Of a stretch of 64,000 nucleotides of DNA, positions 27,821-38,206 are shown in pieces. The DNA is from Pectobacterium carotovorum (lineage in GTDB: Bacteria > Pseudomonadota > Gammaproteobacteria > Enterobacterales > Enterobacteriaceae). The DNA lies in assembly GCF_033898505.1 (NCBI RefSeq), contig NZ_JAXAFK010000003.1:500003-564002 (forward strand). Reading direction: 5' to 3'. A program made the translations under genes and the position numbers. A model generated the notes under the pieces. It was not told where the DNA came from. It made no database searches and saw nothing but the letters and a program-made list of their open reading frames with translations. Position 1 is the stretch's first letter. Each line of letters opens with the position of its first letter.

Positions 27821-30800
27821 GTGCGTCTGATTCTGACTTTTCTTCTGGGATGTTTATTATCAACTGCCACGTTGGCTGCCACAGCGCCCAATGAGGCGCA
27901 GCTACGCCAGCAGCTACAGCAGGCGGAGGCCAACAAAGGTGCAGCCGATCAGGCAAAAGTCGTTGAAGAATACCAGGCTGCACTGAACACCCTACAGGAT
28001 CGCAAAGAGGCGCTGGAACGCGCCACACAATATCAGCGCGTTATTGATGATTTCCCCAAGCTGGTTCAGGAACTGCGTCGCCAGCTTAATGCCGAAGACG
28101 GCAAACCCTCTGCTATTCCAGAGGGACTCTCCAGCAACGATCTTGAACAGCAGCTGTTGCAAACGAGCAGCCAACTGTTGGAGCAGGCCCGCCAGCTCCA
28201 GCAAGAACAGGATCGGCTGCGTGAAATCAGTGATTCACTGAGCCAGCTTCCGCAGCAGCAAACGGAAGCCAGCCGCATGCAAAGCGATGCGGAACGCCGT
28301 ATTCAGTCTCTCGGTACGCCCACCACGCCGCTGGGGCAAGCGCAGCTCGTCGCGCTTCAGGCCGAATCCGCGCTGCGTAAAAGCCGGGTGGACGAACTGG
28401 AGCTGGCGCAGCTGTCAGCCAGCAATCGTCAGGAGCTGTCCCGGCTACGCGTCGAGCTGTATAAAAAACGCCACGACAGGCTGGATCTGCTGCAACAAGA
28501 TTTACGCAGCAGGCTCAATAACCTACGCCAGCGCGAAGCCGAGCAGGCATTGGAGCGCACAGAACTTCTCGCGGAACAAAGCGGCGATTTACCCAGCGTC
28601 ATCAGCAAACAGCTACAGGTTAACCGTGAGCTCTCCGTCGCGCTGAACCAACAGGCGCAGCGGATGGACCTTATCGCCTCTCAACAGCGTCAGGCTGCCA
28701 CGCACACCATTCAGGTTCGTCAGGCGCTAAGCACGATTCGCGAACAGGCACAGTGGCTCGGCGTCTCACCGATATTGGGAGAAACGCTACGGGCGCAGAT
28801 AGCGCGCCTGCCGGAAATGCCCAAACCGCAGTTGCTGGATAGCGATATGGCGCAGCTGCGCGTACAGCGGCTGCACTTTGAAGATCTGATCAACAAACCG
28901 CAGGATCTTGATAAAGCCAAGCAGGACAATGGCGATCCGCTGACCAGCGCACAGCAGCGGATTCTAACCGACCAGATGCGTACCCAGCGCGACCTGCTGA
29001 CTTCACTGATCTCCGGCTGTGACTCACAGATACTGGAACTGACCAAACTCAAAGTCGCCAATAACCAGCTGGCGGATGCGCTGACCGAAACACGGGAAGC
29101 GGCTCATCGCGATCTGTTCTGGGTTGCGGATGTCGATCCCGTAACATTCGCCTATCCGCTCAAATTGGTGCAGGATCTGACGCGTCTGCTGTCACTGGAT
29201 ACGCTGACGCAGCTGGGTAGCGCGCTGGTCATGATGGTGACCAGTCAGGAAACCGTGCTGCCGCTGCTGGGCGCACTGCTGCTGGTGGGTTTCAGTATCA
29301 GCTCCCGCCGTCACTATCATGCGTTTATGGAGCGCGCCAGCAGTCGCGTCGGCAAAGTCACGCTCGATCACTTTATGCTGACGCTGCGTACCGTGTTCTG
29401 GTCCATCCTTACCGCTCTGCCACTGCCGGTACTCTGGGCAGCGCTGGGCTACGGGCTGCAAAACGCCTGGCCTTATCCAATTGCCGTCGCCATCGGCGAC
29501 AGCGTGACCGCCACCGTGCCGTTGATGTGGCTGGTGATGATCAGCGCCTCATTCGCGCATCCGCAGGGACTGTTCATTGTCCACTTCCGCTGGTCGCCGG
29601 AGCGCGTCGCCAGAGCGATGCGCTACTATCGCCTTTCCATCGCCTTTATCGTGCCGCTGATTATGGCGTTGATTACGTTCGATAAGCTTAACGATCGCGA
29701 GTTTTCCAGCACGCTGGGGCGGCTCTGTTTCATCCTGCTCTGTATGGCGTTGAGTCTGGTCACGACCGGGTTAAAACGCGCCGGTATCCCGCTGTATCTG
29801 GATAAAGAAGGTTCTGGGGAAAATTCCGTTAACCGTGCGATGTGGAACATCCTGATCGCCATGCCGCTCATTGCCGCGCTGGCCTCCTGCATCGGCTATC
29901 TGGCGACCGCACAGGCGCTGCTGGCACGTCTGGAAACCTCCGTCTCCATCTGGTTCTTCCTGCTGGTGGTTTACCACATCATTCGCCGTTGGATGCTGAT
30001 TCAGCGACGCCGCATTGCCTTCGACCGTGCCAAGCAGCGACGTTCGGAAATTCTGGCGCAGCGTGCCAAAGGTGAAGAAGACACGCCGTCTGCGTCATCC
30101 CATGAAAGCAGTTCGGAAGCGGTGGAAGAACCCGTCGTCGATCTGGACGCCATCAGCGCCAAATCCCTACAGCTGGTGCGATCCATTCTGACGCTGATCG
30201 CGCTGGTTTCCGTTATCGCACTGTGGTCGGAAATTCATTCCGCCTTTGCGTTCCTGGAAAATATCAGCCTGTGGGATGTTTCCAGCACGGTCAAAGGCGT
30301 GGAGAGCGTACAGGCGATTACGCTGGGATCGGTACTGATCGCCATTCTGATCTTTATTATTACCGCACAGCTGGTGCGTAACCTGCCTGCGCTGTTGGAA
30401 CTGGCTATCCTACAGCATCTGGATCTGTCGCCGGGCAGCGGCTATGCCATTACCACCATCAGCAAATATATTCTAATGCTGATCGGCTGTCTGATGGGGT
30501 TCTCGCTGATCGGGATCGAATGGTCGAAGTTGCAATGGCTGGTAGCCGCACTGGGTGTGGGACTCGGGTTCGGCTTGCAGGAGATCTTCGCCAACTTTAT
30601 CTCTGGCCTGATCATCCTGTTTGAGAAACCGATTCGTATCGGCGATACCGTTACGATCCGCGATCTCACGGGTAGCGTCATGCGTATTAATACCCGCGCC
30701 ACCACCATTTCCGACTGGGACCGCAAAGAGATCATCGTGCCAAATAAGGCGTTTATCACCGAGCAGTTTATCAACTGGTCGCTGTCGGATTCCGTCACGC

Positions 30801-31144
30801 GTGTCGTGCTGACGGTGCCTGCTCCGGCGGACGCAAACAGCCAGGAAGTTACGGAACTGCTTATGGATGCGGTGAAGCGCTGTTCGCTGATTCTCGATAC
30901 GCCAGAGCCCGAAGCCTTCCTGGTTGACCTGCAACAGGGGATTCAGATTTTCGAGCTGCGCGTGTTCGCCGCCGAAATGGGGCACCGTATGCCGCTGCGC
31001 CATGAACTGCATCAGTTGATTCTGGAAAACTACCGCAAGCACAATCTGGATCTTCCTTTCCCACCGTTCCAGGTAAGAATGGACAATCTGTCGCGCAGTG
31101 GAAGAACGCTGACGCCACGGCAGCGGACGCCGGGCAGTTTATAA
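27821..31144 (+). CDS. mscM: Miniconductance mechanosensitive channel MscM (YjeP)
   Basis: An 1107-aa MscS-family channel, the same length as E. coli YjeP. A signal peptide (MRLILTFLLGCLLSTATLAA) precedes a periplasmic domain of about 450 residues with long Gln-rich coiled coils, then eleven or so membrane helices, with the pore helix and MscS core (GVGLGFGLQEIFANFISGLIILFEKPIRIGDTV) near residue 910. It opens under mild membrane tension to protect against osmotic downshock. GTG at 27821 is chosen over the in-frame GTG at 27794 because AAAGG precedes it and the N-terminus then matches E. coli. Confidence 0.95.
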   Translation: MRLILTFLLGCLLSTATLAATAPNEAQLRQQLQQAEANKGAADQAKVVEEYQAALNTLQDRKEALERATQYQRVIDDFPKLVQELRRQLNAEDGKPSAIPEGLSSNDLEQQLLQTSSQLLEQARQLQQEQDRLREISDSLSQLPQQQTEASRMQSDAERRIQSLGTPTTPLGQAQLVALQAESALRKSRVDELELAQLSASNRQELSRLRVELYKKRHDRLDLLQQDLRSRLNNLRQREAEQALERTELLAEQSGDLPSVISKQLQVNRELSVALNQQAQRMDLIASQQRQAATHTIQVRQALSTIREQAQWLGVSPILGETLRAQIARLPEMPKPQLLDSDMAQLRVQRLHFEDLINKPQDLDKAKQDNGDPLTSAQQRILTDQMRTQRDLLTSLISGCDSQILELTKLKVANNQLADALTETREAAHRDLFWVADVDPVTFAYPLKLVQDLTRLLSLDTLTQLGSALVMMVTSQETVLPLLGALLLVGFSISSRRHYHAFMERASSRVGKVTLDHFMLTLRTVFWSILTALPLPVLWAALGYGLQNAWPYPIAVAIGDSVTATVPLMWLVMISASFAHPQGLFIVHFRWSPERVARAMRYYRLSIAFIVPLIMALITFDKLNDREFSSTLGRLCFILLCMALSLVTTGLKRAGIPLYLDKEGSGENSVNRAMWNILIAMPLIAALASCIGYLATAQALLARLETSVSIWFFLLVVYHIIRRWMLIQRRRIAFDRAKQRRSEILAQRAKGEEDTPSASSHESSSEAVEEPVVDLDAISAKSLQLVRSILTLIALVSVIALWSEIHSAFAFLENISLWDVSSTVKGVESVQAITLGSVLIAILIFIITAQLVRNLPALLELAILQHLDLSPGSGYAITTISKYILMLIGCLMGFSLIGIEWSKLQWLVAALGVGLGFGLQEIFANFISGLIILFEKPIRIGDTVTIRDLTGSVMRINTRATTISDWDRKEIIVPNKAFITEQFINWSLSDSVTRVVLTVPAPADANSQEVTELLMDAVKRCSLILDTPEPEAFLVDLQQGIQIFELRVFAAEMGHRMPLRHELHQLILENYRKHNLDLPFPPFQVRMDNLSRSGRTLTPRQRTPGSL

Positions 31145-31155
31145 GAGGGGAAAAT

Positions 31156-31182
31156 GGGCGGCAGCCAGAGGTGGCACCGCCC
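31156..31182. terminator. Hairpin between mscM and epmA
   Basis: GGGCGG (31156-31161) can pair with CCGCCC (31177-31182) between two convergent genes, followed by TTGATT. A plausible shared terminator, moderately strong. Confidence 0.55.
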
Positions 31183-31195
31183 TTGATTAGACTGG

Positions 31196-32173
31196 TTACG
31201 CGCGCTCTACCGAGAACGCAATCACGTCACTCAGCTTTTCGGCGTTCAGCGCCAGCATGATTAAACGATCCACGCCTAACGCTACACCAGCACACTCCGG
31301 CAGACCGTGTTTCAGCGCTGCCAGTAGATTTTCATCAATCGGCTGCTGTGGCAAATCCCGCGCGGCGCGCTTACGGTTATCCTGCTCAAAGCGTTGACGT
31401 TGCTCATCGGCGTCGGTCAATTCACGGAAGCCGTTCGCCAGCTCAATCCCCTTGAAATAGACTTCAAAGCGCTCGGCGACGCGATGATCTTCCGAGCTGA
31501 TCTCGGCCAGCGAAGCCTGCGTGGCGGGAAAATGGTAGACAAACGCCGGTTTATCGCGCCCGATGTGCGGCTCCACGCCGAAGGTAAACAGCATCTGCAC
31601 CAGCGAATCGCGATCGTCTTCACGGCAGGCGATATCGCCCAACCCAATTTTTTCTGCCGCTTCGCGCAGCTGCGGTTTGTCGACAGACAGCGGATCGATC
31701 TCCAGATGGCGTAGAAACGCCTGCTGATACGAGAGCATCTCTGCGCTTTCACAATCCAGTACCTGCTGCAACAGGTCATCGACCTCATTCATCAGGCGGT
31801 ACATATCATAGTGAGGGCGATACCATTCCAGCATGGTGAATTCAGGGTTGTGGTGTCGGCCTGACTCTTCATTGCGGAAGCTGCGGCACAGCTGAAAGAT
31901 CGGTCCGCTGCCAGCAGCCAGCAGACGTTTCATGTGGTATTCCGGGCTGGTCATCAAATACAGCGTCATGCCATCCGCGGCACCGGGACCAACGAAACGG
32001 GTCTGGAACGGGTATAAGAAAACATCCGTTACTGTGGCCTGGCTCATCGCAGGCGTTTCGACCTCCAATACACCACGATCGGTGAAGAAACGTCGGATAG
32101 CTGCAATGATCGACGCTCGTTTCAACAAATTAGCGACAGAAGCACTAGGTTGCCAACTTGTCGTCTCGCTCAT
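31196..32173 (-). CDS. epmA: EF-P (R)-beta-lysine ligase EpmA (PoxA/GenX)
   Basis: A 325-aa paralogue of the lysyl-tRNA synthetase catalytic core, lacking the anticodon-binding domain. Class II motifs are visible: motif 2 [20 protein letters not shown] and motif 3 [14 protein letters not shown] near the C-terminus. It attaches (R)-beta-lysine to Lys 34 of EF-P. Its partners epmB and efp are at 37.6-39.3 kb of this window. Divergent from frdABCD. Confidence 0.97.
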   Translation of the reverse strand: MSETTSWQPSASVANLLKRASIIAAIRRFFTDRGVLEVETPAMSQATVTDVFLYPFQTRFVGPGAADGMTLYLMTSPEYHMKRLLAAGSGPIFQLCRSFRNEESGRHHNPEFTMLEWYRPHYDMYRLMNEVDDLLQQVLDCESAEMLSYQQAFLRHLEIDPLSVDKPQLREAAEKIGLGDIACREDDRDSLVQMLFTFGVEPHIGRDKPAFVYHFPATQASLAEISSEDHRVAERFEVYFKGIELANGFRELTDADEQRQRFEQDNRKRAARDLPQQPIDENLLAALKHGLPECAGVALGVDRLIMLALNAEKLSDVIAFSVERA

Positions 32174-32451
32174 GGTTCTTACTCCAAAGTCAAACAGGGG
32201 GTGCAGTCTACCCGCATCAGCCCAAATTTCCAGCGGAAAAAAGTCCAGACGCGCTTTTCAGCGAGGTATGTTCTACCCTTTAGAAGGGAGCGGTCAGGAT
32301 AGCAGCCGTAAATTATATCCAGTGGATCATTTTCTTATATCCCCCGCGAAAGGGTTATTAAAGAAATAAAAGCATCATTTCCCCCTAAATAAGCCTTTCG
32401 ATCACGTTTTTATCAATAAATACGAGACTCGCTGAAAAAACGACAAAATGC

Positions 32452-32492
32452 GGGATCACATCAAATTTCATCTACCTATAATTCGGTATAAT
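32452..32492 (+). promoter_or_regulatory. Probable FNR-type promoter of frdABCD
   Basis: A degenerate FNR-like site GGGATCACATCAAA (32452-32465) aligns with the E. coli frd site TCGATCTCGTCAAA as I remember it. Downstream are two TATAAT boxes, 32477-32482 and 32487-32492. The second gives a start near 32499 and puts the site centre at about -41, the class II position for FNR activation. The remainder of 32174-32647 is an AT-rich leader without genes. Confidence 0.6.
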
Positions 32493-32647
32493 TATTCCCA
32501 CACAAAAATTATAGGTTTATCTATTCTTTATACATCTATCACATAATTTTCAGCGGGTTTGATATTAAGCTCGGATATAAAGACAGAAATGAATAGATAT
32601 TATTTTTTTATTTTAACTTAATTAACTTAAGTAACTGGAGGAATGCA

Positions 32648-34444
32648 TTGCAAACCTTTAATGCCGATTTGGCCATTATCGGGGCCGGAGGTGCTGGCCT
32701 ACGAGCGGCAATTGCTGCCGCAGAAGCCAACCCTCAACTGAAAATTGCGCTGATCTCAAAAGTCTACCCAATGCGTAGCCATACCGTGGCGGCAGAAGGT
32801 GGGTCAGCAGCAGTGACTCAGGAACACGATAGCTTCGATTATCACTTCAACGACACCGTCTCCGGTGGCGACTGGCTGTGTGAACAAGACGTGGTTGAGC
32901 ACTTCGTCAAACACTGCCCGGAAGAGATGATTCAACTGGAACAGTGGGGCTGCCCCTGGAGCCGTAAACCGGATGGTTCTGTCAACGTGCGCCGCTTTGG
33001 CGGGATGAAGATCGAACGCACCTGGTTTGCTGCCGATAAAACCGGCTTCCACATGCTGCATACACTGTTCCAAACGTCCCTTAAATATCCGCAAATCCAA
33101 CGTTTTGACGAGCACTTTGTCCTCGACGTTCTGGTCGATGATGGCCAGGCGCGCGGTCTCGTTGCCATCAATATGATGGAAGGTTCGCTGGTTCAGATCC
33201 GCGCTAACGCTGTAGTGCTGGCAACGGGCGGCGCAGGCCGCGTGTACCGTTACAACACCAACGGCGGCATCGTCACCGGCGACGGCATGGGCATGGCGTT
33301 CCGCCATGGCGTACCGCTGCGTGATATGGAATTCGTTCAGTATCACCCGACCGGTCTGCCCGGTTCCGGTATCCTGATGACCGAAGGCTGCCGCGGCGAA
33401 GGCGGCATCATGGTCAACAAAGACGGCTACCGTTACCTGCAAGACTACGGCATGGGCCCGGAAACGCCGCTCGGTCAGCCGAAGAACAAATACATGGAGC
33501 TGGGGCCACGCGATAAAGTCTCGCAGGCGTTCTGGCACGAATGGCGCGCAGGCCGCACCGTCTCAACCCCGTTGGGCGACGTGGTTTATCTCGATTTGCG
33601 CCACCTCGGCGAGAAGAAGCTTCTGGAACGTCTGCCGTTCATCTGCGAACTGGCAAAAGCCTATGTCGGCGTCGATCCAGTGAAAGAGCCGATTCCTATT
33701 CGTCCTACCGCGCACTACACCATGGGCGGCATTGAAACCGATCAAAACTGCGAAACCCGTATCAAGGGTCTTTTCGCCGTCGGCGAATGTTCCTCTGTTG
33801 GCTTGCACGGCGCGAACCGCCTTGGTTCCAACTCGCTGGCCGAACTGGTGGTCTTCGGGCGCGTTGCGGGTGAACACGCCGTACAGCGCGCGCAAGCGGC
33901 AGCACCAGCCAACGGTGCGGCGCTGGATGCACAAACGCGCGACATCGAACAGCGCCTGCACGACCTGATGAATCAGGAAGGCACCGAAAGCTGGGCGAAA
34001 ATCCGCGACGAAATGGGCATGTCGATGGAAGAAGGCTGTGGTATTTACCGCACCACCGATCTGATGCAGAAAACCGTCGATAAGATGGCGGAGCTGAAAG
34101 AGCGCTTCAAACGCGTGAAAATCACCGACCGTTCCAGCGTGTTCAACACCGACCTGCTGTACACCGTTGAGCTGGGTCACAGCCTGGATGTGGCGGAATG
34201 TATGGCGCACTCGGCGATCAACCGTAAAGAGTCTCGCGGTGCCCACCAGCGTCTGGATGAAGGTTGCACCGAGCGTGATGACGTTAACTTCCTGAAGCAT
34301 ACGCTGGCGTTCTATAACCCGGAAGGCGCACCTCGTCTGGAGTACAGCGATGTGAAAATTACCAAACTTCCACCGGCCAAACGCGTATACGGTGCAGAAG
34401 GTGATGCGCAGGAAGGCAGCAAGAAGGAGCAGGCGAATGGCTGA
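32648..34444 (+). CDS. frdA: Fumarate reductase flavoprotein subunit
   Basis: A 598-aa FAD subunit. The dinucleotide site [10 protein letters not shown] is at residues 12-21, and His 45 (in [11 protein letters not shown]) is the covalent FAD attachment. Active-site Arg and His residues are in [21 protein letters not shown] and [12 protein letters not shown]. The start is TTG at 32648 after a strong GGAGG; the near ATG at 32643 is out of frame. Reduces fumarate to succinate in anaerobic respiration. Overlaps frdB by 8 nt. Confidence 0.97.
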   Translation: MQTFNADLAIIGAGGAGLRAAIAAAEANPQLKIALISKVYPMRSHTVAAEGGSAAVTQEHDSFDYHFNDTVSGGDWLCEQDVVEHFVKHCPEEMIQLEQWGCPWSRKPDGSVNVRRFGGMKIERTWFAADKTGFHMLHTLFQTSLKYPQIQRFDEHFVLDVLVDDGQARGLVAINMMEGSLVQIRANAVVLATGGAGRVYRYNTNGGIVTGDGMGMAFRHGVPLRDMEFVQYHPTGLPGSGILMTEGCRGEGGIMVNKDGYRYLQDYGMGPETPLGQPKNKYMELGPRDKVSQAFWHEWRAGRTVSTPLGDVVYLDLRHLGEKKLLERLPFICELAKAYVGVDPVKEPIPIRPTAHYTMGGIETDQNCETRIKGLFAVGECSSVGLHGANRLGSNSLAELVVFGRVAGEHAVQRAQAAAPANGAALDAQTRDIEQRLHDLMNQEGTESWAKIRDEMGMSMEEGCGIYRTTDLMQKTVDKMAELKERFKRVKITDRSSVFNTDLLYTVELGHSLDVAECMAHSAINRKESRGAHQRLDEGCTERDDVNFLKHTLAFYNPEGAPRLEYSDVKITKLPPAKRVYGAEGDAQEGSKKEQANG

Positions 34445-35174
34445 GACGATCAAAACCCTGAAAATGGAAGTCATGCGCTATAACCCTGAACAGGACAATG
34501 AACCCTATTTTGAAACGTTCGATGTCCCGTACAACACGCAGACTTCCCTGCTGGATGCGTTGGGTTATATCAAAGATAACCTGGCACCGGACCTCTCCTA
34601 CCGCTGGTCCTGCCGTATGGCGATCTGTGGCTCCTGCGGCATGATGGTGAATAACGTCCCTAAATTGGCCTGTAAAACGTTCCTGCGTGACTACACGAAG
34701 GGTCTGAAGGTCGAAGCACTGGGCAACTTCCCCATCGAGCGCGATTTAGTGGTCGATATGACCCACTTCATTGAGAGTCTGGAAGCCATCAAGCCGTATA
34801 TCATCGGCAACGATCGTAAACCTGCTGATGGCCCGAACAAGCAGACTCCGGCGCAAATGGCGAAGTATCACCAATTCTCCGGCTGTATTAACTGTGGTTT
34901 GTGCTACGCGGCATGTCCGCAGTTTGGCCTGAACCCTGAGTTCATCGGCCCGGCGGCGATTACGCTGGCGCACCGTTATAACCTGGACAACCGCGATCAC
35001 GGTAAGAAAGAACGTATGCCGCAGTTGAACGGTAATAACGGCGTGTGGAGCTGTACGTTTGTGGGCTACTGCTCAGAAGTGTGTCCGAAGCATGTCGACC
35101 CAGCCGCGGCTATCCAGCAAGGCAAAGTCGAGAGCGCGAAAGACTTCATGATCGCCATGCTGAAACCACAATAA
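34437..35174 (+). CDS. frdB: Fumarate reductase iron-sulfur subunit
   Basis: A 245-aa electron-transfer subunit. The [2Fe-2S] ligands are in [11 protein letters not shown] and a later Cys (KLAC), the [4Fe-4S] ligands in [11 protein letters not shown], and the [3Fe-4S] ligands in [11 protein letters not shown]. The start ATG at 34437 (MAETIKTLK) overlaps the frdA stop in ATGGCTGA, an arrangement that couples translation. The open frame upstream to 34392 lies inside frdA and is not used. Confidence 0.97.
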   Translation: MAETIKTLKMEVMRYNPEQDNEPYFETFDVPYNTQTSLLDALGYIKDNLAPDLSYRWSCRMAICGSCGMMVNNVPKLACKTFLRDYTKGLKVEALGNFPIERDLVVDMTHFIESLEAIKPYIIGNDRKPADGPNKQTPAQMAKYHQFSGCINCGLCYAACPQFGLNPEFIGPAAITLAHRYNLDNRDHGKKERMPQLNGNNGVWSCTFVGYCSEVCPKHVDPAAAIQQGKVESAKDFMIAMLKPQ

Positions 35175-35184
35175 GGGAGGGACA

Positions 35185-35954
<770 letters not shown>

Positions 35955-35980
35955 AGGTCACATCTGTAAATTTGTACCTA

Positions 35981-36015
35981 ACGGCCTGCGCGATACCGTC
36001 GCAGGCCGTTTTATT
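35981..36015 (+). terminator. frdABCD terminator
   Basis: ACGGCCTGCG pairs perfectly with CGCAGGCCGT over a 9-nt loop, followed by TTTATTT. A typical intrinsic terminator 27 bp after frdD. Confidence 0.9.
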
Positions 36016-36077
36016 TCCCCGCCTGACCACGCCCATCGTCTACACTGGAACAGAGATGAAAACGATGAGACGTCAAT

Positions 36078-36662
36078 ATGATGCACTTTAACGCTATTCG
36101 CTTTAACGCCCTTTTCTTCAAGACTCTGTTATTAACCCTTAGACGCCGTGGAAAAGCCTGCATTGCCGCGCTGGTGGCGCTCTTCTCTGTCGCCTGTAGT
36201 GTAACGCCGCCCGATAATGTCACCGTGGTGGAAAATTTTGACGTCAATCGCTACCTCGGCACATGGTATGAGATCGCCCGTCTCGACCATCGCTTTGAAC
36301 GCCATCTCGAACGCGTGACGGCAACCTACAGCCCGCGGGAGGATGGCGGCATCAAGGTGACCAACCGTGGCTTTAACGTCGAAAAACAGGAATGGAAAGA
36401 GAGCATCGGGAAAGCCTATTTCACAGGTTCGCCTCAGCGTGGCGCGCTAAAAGTGTCGTTCTTCGGGCCATTTTATGGCGGTTACAACATTATTGAGCTG
36501 GATGACGATTATCGCTATGCCCTGATTTGCGGGCCGAACCGCGACTACCTGTGGATTCTCTCACGCACGCCAACGCTGGATGCCGCAACACGCGACAAAC
36601 TGGTCGCCACAGCCAAGCGCTACGGCTTCCCGACAGAAGCACTTATCTGGGTCAATCAGTAA
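36078..36662 (+). CDS. blc: Outer-membrane lipocalin Blc
   Basis: A 194-aa bacterial lipocalin. The lipobox LFSVAC places the lipidated Cys at about residue 40; the lipocalin motif YLGTWYEIARLDHRFE and the C-terminal RDYLWILSRTP are intact. E. coli Blc binds lysophospholipids in the outer membrane and helps in stress. The signal region is unusually long (40 rather than about 19 residues), so translation may start later, for example at a TTG or CTG near TLRRRGK; the ATGs at 36078/36081 are the first available. Confidence 0.9.
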   Translation: MMHFNAIRFNALFFKTLLLTLRRRGKACIAALVALFSVACSVTPPDNVTVVENFDVNRYLGTWYEIARLDHRFERHLERVTATYSPREDGGIKVTNRGFNVEKQEWKESIGKAYFTGSPQRGALKVSFFGPFYGGYNIIELDDDYRYALICGPNRDYLWILSRTPTLDAATRDKLVATAKRYGFPTEALIWVNQ

Positions 36663-36702
36663 TCTAATCATATTGACCACAACACAGGGGATAACCGATG
36701 TG

Positions 36703-37056
36703 TTATCCCATGATCTTATCGCGAAACATAAAGAAAACCGCGCCCAGCAGGCACAGCCCCGCCCAAATATAATCAGTGCGGAACGGCTCTTTTAAAATAA
36801 TCATAGAGAAAGGGATAAATACGGAAAGGCTGATCACTTCCTGCAATATTTTCAACTGACCCGCAGAAGCAACCTGATAACCAATCCTATTTGCCGGCAC
36901 CTGCAAGAGGTATTCAAATAACGCGATACCCCAACTGACCAATGCGGCAATGATCCAGGTACGGCCGCTGAAATAGCGTAAATGTCCGTACCAGGCGAAC
37001 GTCATAAATATGTTACTCAATGTCAGCATGCCGACAGTAATGAAAATAGGCGACAT
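36703..37056 (-). CDS. DMT-family membrane protein (DUF486)
   Basis: A 117-aa protein with four hydrophobic helices and the DUF486 pattern: ...TFAWYGHL, WGIALFEYLLQVPANRIGY and ILQEVISLSVFIPFSM. It is related to small drug/metabolite transporters but is not SugE, which occupies this place in E. coli. Function unknown. Confidence 0.88.
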   Translation of the reverse strand: MSPIFITVGMLTLSNIFMTFAWYGHLRYFSGRTWIIAALVSWGIALFEYLLQVPANRIGYQVASAGQLKILQEVISLSVFIPFSMIILKEPFRTDYIWAGLCLLGAVFFMFRDKIMG

Positions 37057-37159
37057 TATTACTTCTCCGAGTGATCCACTTTCACATTATCTCGCCGCGG
37101 GGAAGAAAACACCATAAACGGCATTTTCTTCCACTCGGAAAAGTTATTACGACTTATTT

Positions 37160-37291
37160 CTATTGGGCGCTGCGCTGGATAGCCTTCCCACCCGCTTCAA
37201 CATCTTGCCCAACACCTCGGGTGGTATTACACCCAACCACCGCAGAGAGAATAACCAGAGAGAAAATGGCAACAAAAGCTTTCTTTAACAT
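37160..37291 (-). CDS. ecnB: Entericidin-type small lipoprotein
   Basis: A 43-aa frame, MLKKAFVAIF... with lipobox AVVGC (Cys 21) and a mature tail NTTRGVGQDVEAGGKAIQR, which is the entericidin signature. AAGGA precedes the ATG. E. coli carries the ecnA/ecnB antidote-toxin pair at this same place between blc/sugE and efp; here only one gene is present. EcnB is a bacteriolytic lipoprotein induced in stationary phase; whether this single copy is toxin or antidote type is not certain. Confidence 0.88.
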   Translation of the reverse strand: MLKKAFVAIFSLVILSAVVGCNTTRGVGQDVEAGGKAIQRSAQ

Positions 37292-37433
37292 ACTCGGTTC
37301 CTTCTTTATGAGAATAGGATTTCAACGGTACGAAAGGACTGCTTTTTAAGCGTAGCCAATTTTAATTCTTATGGCGGTTTTTTCGGACGAGGAGAAAAGC
37401 AAGGGGGAGAGATTTAAGTGAGGTACGGGATCA

Positions 37434-37460
37434 AAAAAGCCGCCCTCAAAGAAGGCGGCA
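37434..37460 (-). terminator. efp terminator
   Basis: Read on the minus strand, GCCGCC pairs with GGCGGC around a short loop and is followed by TTTTTT. It lies beyond the ERIC element, so the element is within the efp 3' untranslated region. Confidence 0.85.
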
Positions 37461-37469
37461 TTTCCAGAG

Positions 37470-37596
37470 TATACCCAAGATAATTCGAGTTGCGAGAAGG
37501 CGGCGACGCAGTAAATCCCCAGGAGCTTACATCAGTAAGTGACTGGGGTGAACGAGGAAAGCCAACACACGCGCAGCTTGAAGTATGAAGGGTATA
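37470..37596. repeat. ERIC element (127 bp)
   Basis: A complete enterobacterial repetitive intergenic consensus: ends TATACCC / GGGTATA, core AATCCCCAGGAGCTTACAT and GTAAGTGACTGGGGTGAACG, length exactly 127 bp. It forms a long imperfect palindrome. It starts 3 bp after the efp stop. Confidence 0.95.
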
Positions 37597-37598
37597 AA

Positions 37599-38165
37599 TT
37601 ACTTAACGCGTGAAACGTACTCACCAGAACGCGTGTCGACTCTGACAACTTCGCCGATCTGTACGAACAATGGCACTTTAACTACCGCGCCGGTGCTCAG
37701 CGTTGCTGGCTTACCACCAGTACCTGCGGTATCGCCTTTCAGGCCTGGATCGGTATCGGTGATTTCAGCTTCGATAAAGTTCGGTGGCTGAACAGCGATA
37801 GGACGACCATCCCACAGGGTAACGATACATTCGGCGTTGTCTTGCAGCCATTTTGCAGCATCACCAACGGTCTTCTCTTCAACCTGATGCTGTTCAAACG
37901 TCTCAGGGTGCATGAAGTGGTAGAACTCACCGTCGTTGTACAGGTAGTTCATGTTGGTATCAACGACGTCTGCGCCTTCTGCAGAATCGGTAGATTTGAA
38001 GGTTTTTTCAACGCGAGAGCCCGTCAACAGGCGACGCATTTTTACGCGAGCAAAAGCCTGGCCTTTACCCGGCTTAACAAACTCACTGGATTCGACGGCA
38101 TACGGTTCACCTTCGAATATGATTTTAAGACCGGAACGGAAATCGTTGCTAGAATAAGTCGCCAT
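37599..38165 (-). CDS. efp: Elongation factor P
   Basis: A 188-aa, three-domain translation factor that rescues ribosomes stalled at poly-proline. The modification site Lys 34 lies in [10 protein letters not shown] (loop between residues 30 and 39) and the C-terminal domain [23 protein letters not shown] is intact. It is modified by EpmA and EpmB, both encoded in this window. Divergent from epmB with 41 bp between starts. Confidence 0.98.
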   Translation of the reverse strand: MATYSSNDFRSGLKIIFEGEPYAVESSEFVKPGKGQAFARVKMRRLLTGSRVEKTFKSTDSAEGADVVDTNMNYLYNDGEFYHFMHPETFEQHQVEEKTVGDAAKWLQDNAECIVTLWDGRPIAVQPPNFIEAEITDTDPGLKGDTAGTGGKPATLSTGAVVKVPLFVQIGEVVRVDTRSGEYVSRVK

Positions 38166-38206
38166 AAAGGCCCTCTACAATTTTAATACTGGTACGAAGC
38201 CAAAAA

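Noticed and set aside
33563..34474. 303-aa frame antisense to frdA
   Set aside because: It is a frame shadow of the high-G+C frdA coding sequence, without a family match, and frdA is certain.
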